Positions 41,052-47,119 of a stretch of DNA of 47,119 nucleotides are shown here, piece after piece (within the stretch, counting starts at the first letter, position 1; each line of letters starts with the position of its first letter). The notes below the pieces were generated by a model, which was not told the DNA's origin, ran no database searches, and was given only the letters and a program-made list of their open reading frames with translations. Origin of the DNA: Asaia bogorensis (GTDB taxonomy: Bacteria; Pseudomonadota; Alphaproteobacteria; Acetobacterales; Acetobacteraceae). Location of the stretch: positions 1 to 47,119 of the forward strand of contig CAMCEP010000001.1 of assembly GCA_945873675.1 (NCBI GenBank). The letters run 5' to 3'. The translations under genes were made by a program, and so were the position numbers.

Positions 41052-42575
41052 ATGAGCATTGACGCCGCCCTGCTGATCGCTCGATCGGGACTGCTGAATA
41101 CACAGCGGGCCCTTTCGAATGCGGCCGACAATGTGGCGAATGCCGAGACCGAAGGCTATACCCGAAAACGTATCGTCACCGAGGCTGTTTCTGTTGGCGG
41201 GCAGGGGCAGGGCGTGCGCAGCCTTGGGCCAATGCGCGAGGTTGATGCGGCCCTGGTCAATGAAATGGGTAAGCGCAAATCTGAGCTGGCAGCCGCGGAA
41301 TTACGCGATGCGACGCTGGCGCGCATCAATGAAGCGCATGGTGATCCTGCAAAAAGCGATGGTCTTGGTGATCTGGTCGCGAAGCTGCGTTCCGCCTTTA
41401 TTGATCTGCGTTCGGATCCATCCCAAGTGGTCAAGCAGCAAGCCGTTGTTCTGAATTCGGCCCAAACCCTCACAGATCGTTGCAATAGCCTGGATCAAAC
41501 CATCCAAGAAGCGCGTCAGTCTGCGCATGATGGCATTGTAACAGAAATCGGGCAGATCAATGCCACGCTGCGGGAGATAGCCGGCCTGGACCGCAGCATT
41601 ATTGAAAGAATAGGTTCTGGCATACCTGCCGCGGATCTAGAGGATAAGCGCGACCTGGCGCTGGATCGCCTAAGCGAATCCCTGGGCTTCAAAGCCGTGC
41701 GGCAGGGAAATGGTGGCGTCCTTCTGCTGGGTAGCGGCGGCGTGACCATTACGCAAGGCGAGAATGGCGACGCTTTCGCCGTAGCGCATGCCTTGATGTC
41801 GCCTGAGGCCTATTATGGCGGCATCGGTCTGATTCCGCCGATCATGATGGGCGGGGTTGACGTGACCACCATGATGAAGGGCGGACGCTTGGGTGAATAC
41901 CTCAAGCTGCGTGATCAGACGCTGCCGCGCTATCAGGCGGAATTGGATATCTGTGCGGCGGAAATCGCCGATCGCTTTCGTGCGGAGGGGCTGAAGCTAT
42001 TCACCGATGGGACCGGGACGGTCCCTAATCCCGATGTTGCCTATTCGGGCAGCAACATGATCGGCTTTGCAGGCAAGATCAGCATCAACCCCGCCGTTCG
42101 TTCAGAGATACGCCTGATCAGGGACGGCACAGAAACAATACCGGGAACGCCGGGATTTACGCCCAACGATCCAGCGACTGGGCCTGCTGGCTTCACGCTG
42201 CTGATTGATCGGATACTGGAATACAGTTTTGGCGATAAGAAATCGAATGGCGAGAGTTGGGATGGCTTTGCGACAACCGGGCTTGGACCTGACGGGTCCC
42301 TTTCAAGCCCCTTCGGCGCGCCCCGGGCCATCGAGGAATTCGCCGCTCTGCTCACTTCTTTCCAAACATCCGACAGCGCTGCGGCAGGTGCCGCCGTCAC
42401 AACCGCCAAGGCGCTGAGCGATGGGCTTGAGGCACGCTTCACGCGCCAATCACGCGTTGATGTGGATGGTGAAATGGCATCCCTGGTGCAATTGCAGAAT
42501 GCCTATGCCGCGAATGCACGCGTGCTGAGCACAGCACAGACCATGTGGGACACTCTTTTCGGATCGGTACGATAA
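41052..42575 (+). CDS. flgK: Flagellar hook-filament junction protein FlgK (HAP1)
   Basis: The 507-residue protein has the FlgK N-terminus ARSGLLNTQRALSNAADNVA then NAETEGYTRKRIV, a long helical segment with DLRSDPSQVVKQQAVVLNSA, and a C-terminal SRVDVDGEMASLVQLQNAYA then ANARVLSTAQTMWDTL, the shared axial pattern. It joins hook and filament. It starts 34 nt after flgE; flgL begins 3 nt after its stop. Likely on the flgE sigma-54 transcript. Confidence 0.96.
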   Translation: MSIDAALLIARSGLLNTQRALSNAADNVANAETEGYTRKRIVTEAVSVGGQGQGVRSLGPMREVDAALVNEMGKRKSELAAAELRDATLARINEAHGDPAKSDGLGDLVAKLRSAFIDLRSDPSQVVKQQAVVLNSAQTLTDRCNSLDQTIQEARQSAHDGIVTEIGQINATLREIAGLDRSIIERIGSGIPAADLEDKRDLALDRLSESLGFKAVRQGNGGVLLLGSGGVTITQGENGDAFAVAHALMSPEAYYGGIGLIPPIMMGGVDVTTMMKGGRLGEYLKLRDQTLPRYQAELDICAAEIADRFRAEGLKLFTDGTGTVPNPDVAYSGSNMIGFAGKISINPAVRSEIRLIRDGTETIPGTPGFTPNDPATGPAGFTLLIDRILEYSFGDKKSNGESWDGFATTGLGPDGSLSSPFGAPRAIEEFAALLTSFQTSDSAAAGAAVTTAKALSDGLEARFTRQSRVDVDGEMASLVQLQNAYAANARVLSTAQTMWDTLFGSVR

Positions 42576-42578
42576 GCC

Positions 42579-43640
42579 ATGAATGGTATCAACCTGACCG
42601 GGCGAATTGACCTGAACGCAACTATGCTGCGGGAGCGCATTTCGGACCTTGGGGAGCGGATTTCCACGGGTCGGAAGGGAAATTCTTACGCGGCGCTCAA
42701 AACGGACGCACCCAAGAGCATAGATTTGCGCGCCGAAATCACGCGCCGGGAAGCGTATCAGAATACGATTACCCAGCGACTTGGCAAAGTTAGAATCACG
42801 CAGAATGTATTGGATCGCATCGGCGCCATAGCAGAGAAGTTTTCCGCAAACTCTTTGAAGCTGATGGGTGCCACGAAGCCAGAGGAAGTACAGATCCAGG
42901 CCGGCCAAGCCAAGGCTGCGCTGGTTGAAGTGGCCAATCTGCTAAATGAACAATATGTTGGTGAGTATTTGTTTGCAGGGTCGAGCACGCGTCAGCCACC
43001 AATCCCAAATCCAGACGCCATTCTCACAAGTGGGATGGTCGAAGGCATCGGGGACCAGGTCGCGTTGCTCGGTCCAACCAATGCAGCTACCGTTCTTGGC
43101 CAGACGAAGGCCTTGGCGCAGTCTAATGCCACCGGAACAACGCCATTTTCCGAGTTTCTTTCGACTGGCGCCGGCTTCGATGAAGGGCGCCGAAACGTGC
43201 TTGGCAGCGACAATGAGCGCATAGAATACGGCCTATTCGCCAATCGCAACGCCGCGAGCGTTAGCACCGGTGAAACAACCGAGTCTTGGGCGCGTGATTT
43301 GCTGCGCGGTCTTGCCAGCATCGCGGGTCTTACCCCGGACAAGACCCAGCTCGGTGAAAGTTACAACACCTTTATTACAACAGTGCAGCAGGGGCTCAGG
43401 TCCAGTGTCAATGCCCTGGCCTTGGAACGCGGCGCGCTAGGCATAACCGAAGCGCGGATGGAAAGCGTAAAAACTTTGCATGAAAGCGTCACCAATAGCC
43501 TGACCTTGCAGGTGAGCGAAATTGAGGATGTTGATATGGCAAAGACCATCACGTCCTTCCAGGCGACGCAGACTCAACTTGAAGCTTCCTATCGCGCCCT
43601 GGCAATCTCGCAGCAATTGAGCCTGACGCGCTTCCTCTGA
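42579..43640 (+). CDS. flgL: Flagellar hook-filament junction protein FlgL (HAP3)
   Basis: The 353-residue flagellin-like protein has an N-terminal coiled-coil segment LRERISDLGERISTGRKGNS and a C-terminal segment VSEIEDVDMAKTITSFQATQ then TQLEASYRALAISQQLSLTR, as in FlgL. LLNEQYVGEYLFAGSSTRQPP is the typical central motif. It is the second junction protein. The gene closes the flgE-flgK-flgL operon. Confidence 0.94.
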   Translation: MNGINLTGRIDLNATMLRERISDLGERISTGRKGNSYAALKTDAPKSIDLRAEITRREAYQNTITQRLGKVRITQNVLDRIGAIAEKFSANSLKLMGATKPEEVQIQAGQAKAALVEVANLLNEQYVGEYLFAGSSTRQPPIPNPDAILTSGMVEGIGDQVALLGPTNAATVLGQTKALAQSNATGTTPFSEFLSTGAGFDEGRRNVLGSDNERIEYGLFANRNAASVSTGETTESWARDLLRGLASIAGLTPDKTQLGESYNTFITTVQQGLRSSVNALALERGALGITEARMESVKTLHESVTNSLTLQVSEIEDVDMAKTITSFQATQTQLEASYRALAISQQLSLTRFL

Positions 43641-44069
43641 TAGGGGGTCGCTGGTCGGCGCGCCGCTGAAAGCTGGAAGCCGCGCTTTTGGCCCCTGACG
43701 ATCAATTGCGGGCGTTTCAATGACGAAAATCGTAACGGGAGTGGGGCGAGATCTTCATGCTTTTTCGCCGTTTCGGCGAAAATCTGCCACCGCCACCACA
43801 ACCACCCGATGATGAACATGAGCGAAAAATTATCTTTTCCTTGATGTCATCCGATCAGCTGAAATTTTTTCCTTTCAAAATCATTGATTTCTTCATTCAT
43901 CAAGATATTAAACCCTTAATTCAGAAAAAACCTCGGTATTTACTCATTTCTTCAATGATGATTCAGCCCTTTCCGACATCATGCCCTCATTCGCAAGAAG
44001 CGGATGAAACCAGACCTTCCCGCCACCTTGATCGGGGCGACGGTCATGATTTGGAAGGGGAATACCCCA
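43641..44069. other. Long gap upstream of the flagellin gene
   Basis: No convincing gene lies in these 429 bases. A palindrome TTTTCGCCG-TTT-CGGCGAAAA spans 43762-43782. A strongly AT-rich part (about 43815-43970) holds a possible vegetative promoter, TTGATT (43884-43889) and TATTAA (43906-43911) with a 16-nt spacer, and a small palindrome ATTAA-ACCC-TTAAT (43907-43920). I found no good sigma-54 or sigma-28 site and no GGCA-N5-TGCC palindrome. The 127-codon open frame across it (43757-44140) has no recognisable protein signature. Confidence 0.55.
44057..44069 (+). promoter_or_regulatory. Hairpin covering the flagellin ribosome binding site
   Basis: GGGG (44057-44060), loop AATA, and CCCC (44065-44068) form a 4-bp all-GC hairpin whose 5' arm is part of the GGAAGGGG Shine-Dalgarno. 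The ATG at 44070 follows one base after the stem. Folding would hide the ribosome site. FlbT, encoded just downstream, is known in Caulobacter to act on the flagellin mRNA leader. Confidence 0.55.
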
Positions 44070-44891
44070 ATGGCTATGAATTCCGTAAACACCAATCTCG
44101 GCTCAATGGTTGCGCTGCAGTCACTGAACCGTACCACTGAACAGCTTTCGGTTGTCCAGAAGCGCGTCTCCACGGGTCTTCGTGTTGCCGATGCCAAGGA
44201 TGATGGCGGCGCCTTCGCTGTTACCCAGGCGGTCCGTTCCGATGTTGCCGGCCTGACCGCGGCGAATGAGCAGTTGGGCGGCACCAAGGGCGTTCTGGAC
44301 ACCACCTTCGCCGCACTCGGCAAAATCTCCGAAAGTATGGTGAAAGTGCGTGAAACGCTGACCCGTATGGCGGATGGTACGCTGAATACGGAACAGTTTG
44401 ACCAATATTCGGCGCAATACACCGCGCTCCGCACCCAGATCCAGAACTTTGTCTCCGACGCCACGTATAATGGCCGGACCTTGCTGGATACGGCTGACGG
44501 TAATATTGTGACGACCCGCAACGAATCTGGCGATACCTTCACTGTCACGGCGATTGATGGGGCGACGGATCTTGTGGTGGCTGCAGCGCCGGCAACCGTC
44601 ACCGCGGCGCAGACCGCCTTGGCGGCAGGTGGTGACTTTGAAACCGTGGAATCCGCCATTGCCGATGCGTTGAACCAGTTCGGTTCTGACAGCAATTATA
44701 TTGACGCGCAGGTCCGTTACAACAAGGACAAGGTTGACGCGATTGAAGGTGGGCTTGGCGCCTTGATTGACGCCGATCTTGCCAAGGAAAGCGCCAAATT
44801 GCAGTCGCTGCAGATCAGGCAGCAGCTGGGCACGCAGGCACTTTCCATCTCCAATCAGGCCCCGCAGACCTTGCTGAGCCTGTTCCGATAA
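44070..44891 (+). CDS. Flagellin
   Basis: The 273-residue filament protein has conserved D0/D1 ends: VNTNLGSMVALQSLNRTTEQ, VQKRVSTGLRVADAKDDGGA, AVTQAVRSDVAGL at the N-terminus and IEGGLGALIDADLAKESAKL, QSLQIRQQLGTQALSISNQA, PQTLLSLFR at the C-terminus. Only about 70 variable residues separate them, so outer D2/D3 domains are missing, as in Caulobacter-type flagellins. It is the only flagellin in the window. ATG 44070 is chosen over 44076 by spacing from GGAAGGGG. A strong terminator follows before flbT. Confidence 0.97.
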   Translation: MAMNSVNTNLGSMVALQSLNRTTEQLSVVQKRVSTGLRVADAKDDGGAFAVTQAVRSDVAGLTAANEQLGGTKGVLDTTFAALGKISESMVKVRETLTRMADGTLNTEQFDQYSAQYTALRTQIQNFVSDATYNGRTLLDTADGNIVTTRNESGDTFTVTAIDGATDLVVAAAPATVTAAQTALAAGGDFETVESAIADALNQFGSDSNYIDAQVRYNKDKVDAIEGGLGALIDADLAKESAKLQSLQIRQQLGTQALSISNQAPQTLLSLFR

Positions 44892-44897
44892 TCGTTT

Positions 44898-44931
44898 AGG
44901 CGGTCTCGCTTCTTGCGGGGCCGCCTTTCTT
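44898..44931 (+). terminator. Intrinsic terminator after flagellin gene
   Basis: AGGCGGTCTCGC (44898-44909) pairs with GCGGGGCCGCCT (44915-44926) over 12 positions with two G-T wobbles around TTCTT, and TTCTT follows. It lies 7 nt after the flagellin stop and 13 nt before the flbT ATG. It would leave flbT-flaF expression at a fraction of that of flagellin. Confidence 0.85.
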
Positions 44932-44944
44932 GCGGGAGACAAAA

Positions 44945-45376
44945 ATGTCCACCCTTGTTCTTGAGTTACGCCAAGGCGACATGATGATCGTCAATGGTGC
45001 ACCCATCCGCTTCCGTAACCGTGCCCGTATTGAACTTACCGCGCGCGCGCGCTTTCTGTTCGGCAAGCAGTTGATGACCCCCGATATGGCCAATACGCCG
45101 GCCCGGCGAATCTATTTTGCCCTACAAACTTCCTATATCGGCGACCATGAGGAAAGAAAGGCCGGTCTTGACTTGGCCCGTGGCCTCATCACAGACTTTG
45201 GGGAGGCGACTACGTCTGAGATGGTGCGCGAACTTCTTGCGCGCGCGCTTAAGGCGGCCGAGTCCGATCAATGCTACCAGGCCCTGAAGCTCGCACGCCG
45301 TGTGATGCGCCATGAGGAGGTGGTACTGGGACTGAGCCCCGTTGCCTCTGTCTCCCTGCCGGAGGATGTCGCATGA
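44945..45376 (+). CDS. flbT: Flagellin mRNA regulator FlbT
   Basis: The 143-residue protein has the FlbT pattern: LVLELRQGDMMIVNGAPIRF then RNRARIELTARARFLFGKQL, YFALQTSYIGDHEERKAGLD and a C-terminal ALKAAESDQCYQALKLARRV helix. FlbT is known in alphaproteobacteria as a post-transcriptional regulator that binds the flagellin mRNA leader and links it to hook completion. ATG 44945 has GGGAG 6 nt upstream; upstream residues from 44930 lack support. It overlaps flaF by 4 nt. Confidence 0.95.
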   Translation: MSTLVLELRQGDMMIVNGAPIRFRNRARIELTARARFLFGKQLMTPDMANTPARRIYFALQTSYIGDHEERKAGLDLARGLITDFGEATTSEMVRELLARALKAAESDQCYQALKLARRVMRHEEVVLGLSPVASVSLPEDVA

Positions 45377-45708
45377 ATATGATGCATGCCCGCCGCGCGT
45401 ATCAGATGACGCGCCAGGCGATGGACCCACGCGAACAGGAAGCAGATGTCTTCCGCCGAGTTACAGGCGCATTGAAGGCCGCATTGGAACAGGAAGGCAT
45501 CGCGCGCGCGCGCGCGGTCGCTGATAATCGGCGCCTATGGATTGCCCTGGATGCGTCGCTCCGTCACCCCGCAAACCAATTGCCGCAGCAGACCAAGCTG
45601 ACCATGTTGCAGGTCGGGCGCACGGTCTTGCGGGAGATGGAGAATACCACACCTGATCTCCCCTTTCTGATCGAGATCAATGAACAAATGGCGTCAGGGC
45701 TGCGATAG
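45373..45708 (+). CDS. flaF: Flagellar biosynthesis regulator FlaF
   Basis: The 111-residue protein shows the FlaF pattern: a helical HARRAYQMTRQAMDPREQEA start, ADNRRLWIALDASLRHPANQLP, and TMLQVGRTVLREMENTTPDL then FLIEINEQMASGLR. FlaF works with FlbT in alphaproteobacteria and promotes flagellin synthesis or export. Its start overlaps the flbT stop (ATGA). The coding sequence contains a run of eight CG dinucleotides (45501-45516) that could be unstable. Confidence 0.94.
   Translation: MNMMHARRAYQMTRQAMDPREQEADVFRRVTGALKAALEQEGIARARAVADNRRLWIALDASLRHPANQLPQQTKLTMLQVGRTVLREMENTTPDLPFLIEINEQMASGLR
45501..45516 (+). repeat. (CG)8 dinucleotide run inside flaF
   Basis: Eight uninterrupted CG units encode an alternating Arg/Ala stretch (IARARAV). 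Gain or loss of a unit would shift the flaF frame. Alternating CG also favours left-handed DNA. In a high-GC genome such runs can arise by codon use alone. Confidence 0.7.
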
Positions 45709-45717
45709 GGTTCCAAC

Positions 45718-45742
45718 CGCCAGAAGCATGTAGCGTCTGGCG
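45718..45742 (+). terminator. Hairpin after flaF
   Basis: CGCCAGA (45718-45724) pairs with TCTGGCG (45736-45742) around an 11-nt loop, 9 nt after the flaF stop. No T-run follows directly, so only weak termination is expected. Confidence 0.4.
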
Positions 45743-45785
45743 CCACAGTTTCACGCTACTGGCCCGGCATGGTATCGGGTTTTGC

Positions 45786-46823
45786 ATGAAGCCTGATGCC
45801 ATCATCCTGGGAATTGAGAGCAGCTGCGATGAAACCGCCGCGGCTGTACTGCGCGCGGATGGCACCATTCTGGCCGAGGCCGTCTTTAGCCAGTTGAAGG
45901 AACACGCAGCCTTTGGCGGCGTGGTACCTGAAATTGCCGCGCGGGCGCATTTGCAGCATTTGCCTGGGCTTGTGGCGAGCGTCATGGCCAAGGCCGGCAT
46001 CGGCTATGCGGCGCTTGATGCGGTCGCGGCAACAACGGGTCCGGGGCTGATCGGTGGATTGATCGTGGGCGCTTCCTTCGCCAAGGGCTTGGCACTGGCC
46101 CATCGCCTGCCTTTCATCGCCATCAATCACCTGGAAGCCCATGCACTGACAGTGCGCCTGCCAGGCCTGATGCCGGGCGGGGTGCCGGCATTCCCCTATC
46201 TTCTGCTGTTGCTTTCCGGCGGGCATTGCCAATGCGTGCTGGTGGAGGGGCTTGGCCGCTACCGCCGCCTGGGCAGCACGCTTGATGACGCGGTGGGGGA
46301 AGCTTTTGACAAAGCCGCGAAGCTTTTGGGTCTGCCGTGGCCGGGCGGGCCGCATCTGGAACGCCTGGCCGGCAGTGGCGATCCCACTGCGGTGAACCTG
46401 CCGCGGCCGCTTTTGGGCCGCGCGGGGTGTGATTTTTCCTTCTCCGGCCTCAAAACCGCTGTGGCGCGCGCGGTCGCCCAGGGGCAGGCGCGGCCTGAAG
46501 ATATTGCAGCAAGCTTTCAGGCCGCCGTTGCCGCAGTGCTGGCGGATCGTGCCGCCCATGCGCTTGATATGGCGCCAGGGGTGACAGCGCTGGTGGTGGC
46601 CGGCGGGGTTGCGGCGAATGGCGCGGTGCGGCGCGCGCTGGATGGAATTGCCTCAGCCCGCGGTCTTCCAATGCTGGCGCCGCCGCTCAGGCTTTGTACC
46701 GACAATGCCGTGATGGTGGCCTGGGCGGGGATTGAGCGACTCCGTTGCGGCGCGACGGACCCGCTTTCCCACAATCCGCGCCCACGTTGGCCGCTGACCG
46801 AACTTTCCCCGCTGGCCGGCTGA
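45786..46823 (+). CDS. tsaD: tRNA N6-threonylcarbamoyladenosine synthase TsaD
   Basis: The 345-residue ASKHA-fold enzyme transfers the threonylcarbamoyl group to A37 of ANN-decoding tRNAs. Motifs are ILGIESSCDETAAAVL at the N-terminus, the metal-binding pair H115/H119 in NHLEAHAL, LLLLSGGHCQ, LDDAVGEAFDKAAKLLGLPW and a C-terminal LCTDNAVMVAW segment with the third metal ligand Asp. The length is standard. Its partner TsaB is encoded at 6539 on the other side of the flagellar cluster. The gene converges with eno, 8 nt apart. Confidence 0.97.
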   Translation: MKPDAIILGIESSCDETAAAVLRADGTILAEAVFSQLKEHAAFGGVVPEIAARAHLQHLPGLVASVMAKAGIGYAALDAVAATTGPGLIGGLIVGASFAKGLALAHRLPFIAINHLEAHALTVRLPGLMPGGVPAFPYLLLLLSGGHCQCVLVEGLGRYRRLGSTLDDAVGEAFDKAAKLLGLPWPGGPHLERLAGSGDPTAVNLPRPLLGRAGCDFSFSGLKTAVARAVAQGQARPEDIAASFQAAVAAVLADRAAHALDMAPGVTALVVAGGVAANGAVRRALDGIASARGLPMLAPPLRLCTDNAVMVAWAGIERLRCGATDPLSHNPRPRWPLTELSPLAG

Positions 46824-46831
46824 GCCGGGCT

Positions 46832-47119
46832 TTACCGGCGAAGCACACCCCGCCCGGCATAGCGCGCCGCCGGGCCAAGCCCTTGTTCAATGCGGATCAG
46901 CTGGTTGTATTTCGCAAGCCGGTCAGACCGTGACAGCGACCCGGTCTTGATCTGCCCGCAATTGGTGGCGACCGCGAGGTCGGCGATGGTCGCATCCTCG
47001 CTCTCACCGGAACGGTGGCTCATGACCGCGCGATAGCCGGCGCGATGGGCCATCTCCACTGCCTCCAGCGTTTCGGTCAGCGTGCCAATCTGGTTCACCT
47101 TCACCAGAATGGCATTCGC
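46832..47119 (-). CDS. eno: Enolase, C-terminal part (cut by the window edge)
   Basis: The last 95 codons of enolase are present; the frame is open to the window end at 47119. The sequence contains ILVKVNQIGTLTETLEAVEM, then VMSHRSGESEDATIADLAVA and NCGQIKTGSLSRSDRLAKYN, the best conserved region of the family, including the substrate-binding His in SHRSG and the catalytic Lys in LVKVNQ. Enolase converts 2-phosphoglycerate to phosphoenolpyruvate in glycolysis. The TAA stop is at 46834-46832. Confidence 0.97.
   Translation of the reverse strand, partial: ANAILVKVNQIGTLTETLEAVEMAHRAGYRAVMSHRSGESEDATIADLAVATNCGQIKTGSLSRSDRLAKYNQLIRIEQGLGPAARYAGRGVLRR

Noticed and set aside
43641..44069. Sigma-54 or sigma-28 promoter for flagellin
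   Set aside because: TGGTCGGCGCGCCGC (43652-43666) has the spacing but lacks a TTGC box and is about 400 nt from the gene; no sigma-28 type pair was seen.
43757..44140. 127-codon frame upstream of and overlapping the flagellin start
   Set aside because: It spans the AT-rich leader, has odd composition (Pro run then Phe/Ile-rich part), and overlaps flagellin in another frame. No ribosome site or homology is seen.
1..47119. CRISPR array, prophage, insertion sequence or secretion/defence island
   Set aside because: No spaced direct repeats, transposase, integrase, phage structural or known defence genes were seen; the tRNA-Leu 3' end has no neighbouring integrase. The CBM-like module in FlgE is the only phage-like text.

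Overview
The window is one high-GC chromosomal segment of an alphaproteobacterium, most likely of the Rhodospirillales/Acetobacteraceae type (inference). The markers are a MucR-type regulator, FlbD, FlbT and FlaF, a CckA-type hybrid kinase placed directly after flhB, MotE, and a single small flagellin. I see no insertion sequences, prophage genes, CRISPR arrays or rRNA. About 36 kb of the 47 kb is a flagellar gene cluster flanked by housekeeping genes.

Left flank (1-9531): the 3' end of a gamma-glutamyltransferase gene; a TPR/family-41 glycosyltransferase; tRNA-Leu(UAA); an aldo/keto reductase coupled to the TRAP binding-protein gene; the two TRAP permease genes, divergent from it; tsaB-rimI; a TusA-like protein; mucR with a clear vegetative promoter; and an OlsB-like acyltransferase.

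Flagellar cluster (9576-45708): rod and L-ring operon flgF-flgG-flgA-flgH (minus strand). Switch, motor and chemotaxis operon fliL-fliM-DUF6468-motE-cheY-cheZ-large TPR protein (plus). The polyamine genes speD-speE sit inside the cluster. Export genes follow: a small unknown gene, fliO and fliP (minus), then flgB-flgC-fliE-fliQ-fliR-flhB-cckA (plus). Next are fliK-flgD and fliF-fliG-fliH-fliN-flbD-flhA-flhF-flhG (both minus), then flgE-flgK-flgL, the flagellin gene, flbT and flaF (plus). Many neighbours overlap by 1 to 8 nt, so translation is probably coupled. fliI, fliJ, flgI, flgJ, fliD, fliS, fliX, motA, motB, rpoN and fliA are not in the window.

Regulation can partly be read from the sequence. 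Good sigma-54 promoters lie before flgF (a full consensus match), flgE and fliK. Beside them are paired palindromes of the form CGGCA-N5-TGCCG, which are candidate binding sites for the FlbD activator encoded in the same cluster. No sigma-54 site was found before fliF, the operon that encodes FlbD. The flagellin Shine-Dalgarno lies in a GGGG-AATA-CCCC hairpin next to the start codon, with flbT directly downstream.

Right flank (45786-47119): tsaD, then the 3' end of eno on the opposite strand, cut by the window edge. The least ordinary items are the paired palindrome/sigma-54 layout, a carbohydrate-binding-like module inside the hook protein, a 995-residue periplasmic AMIN-like/TPR protein coupled to cheZ, and a short soluble CckA.
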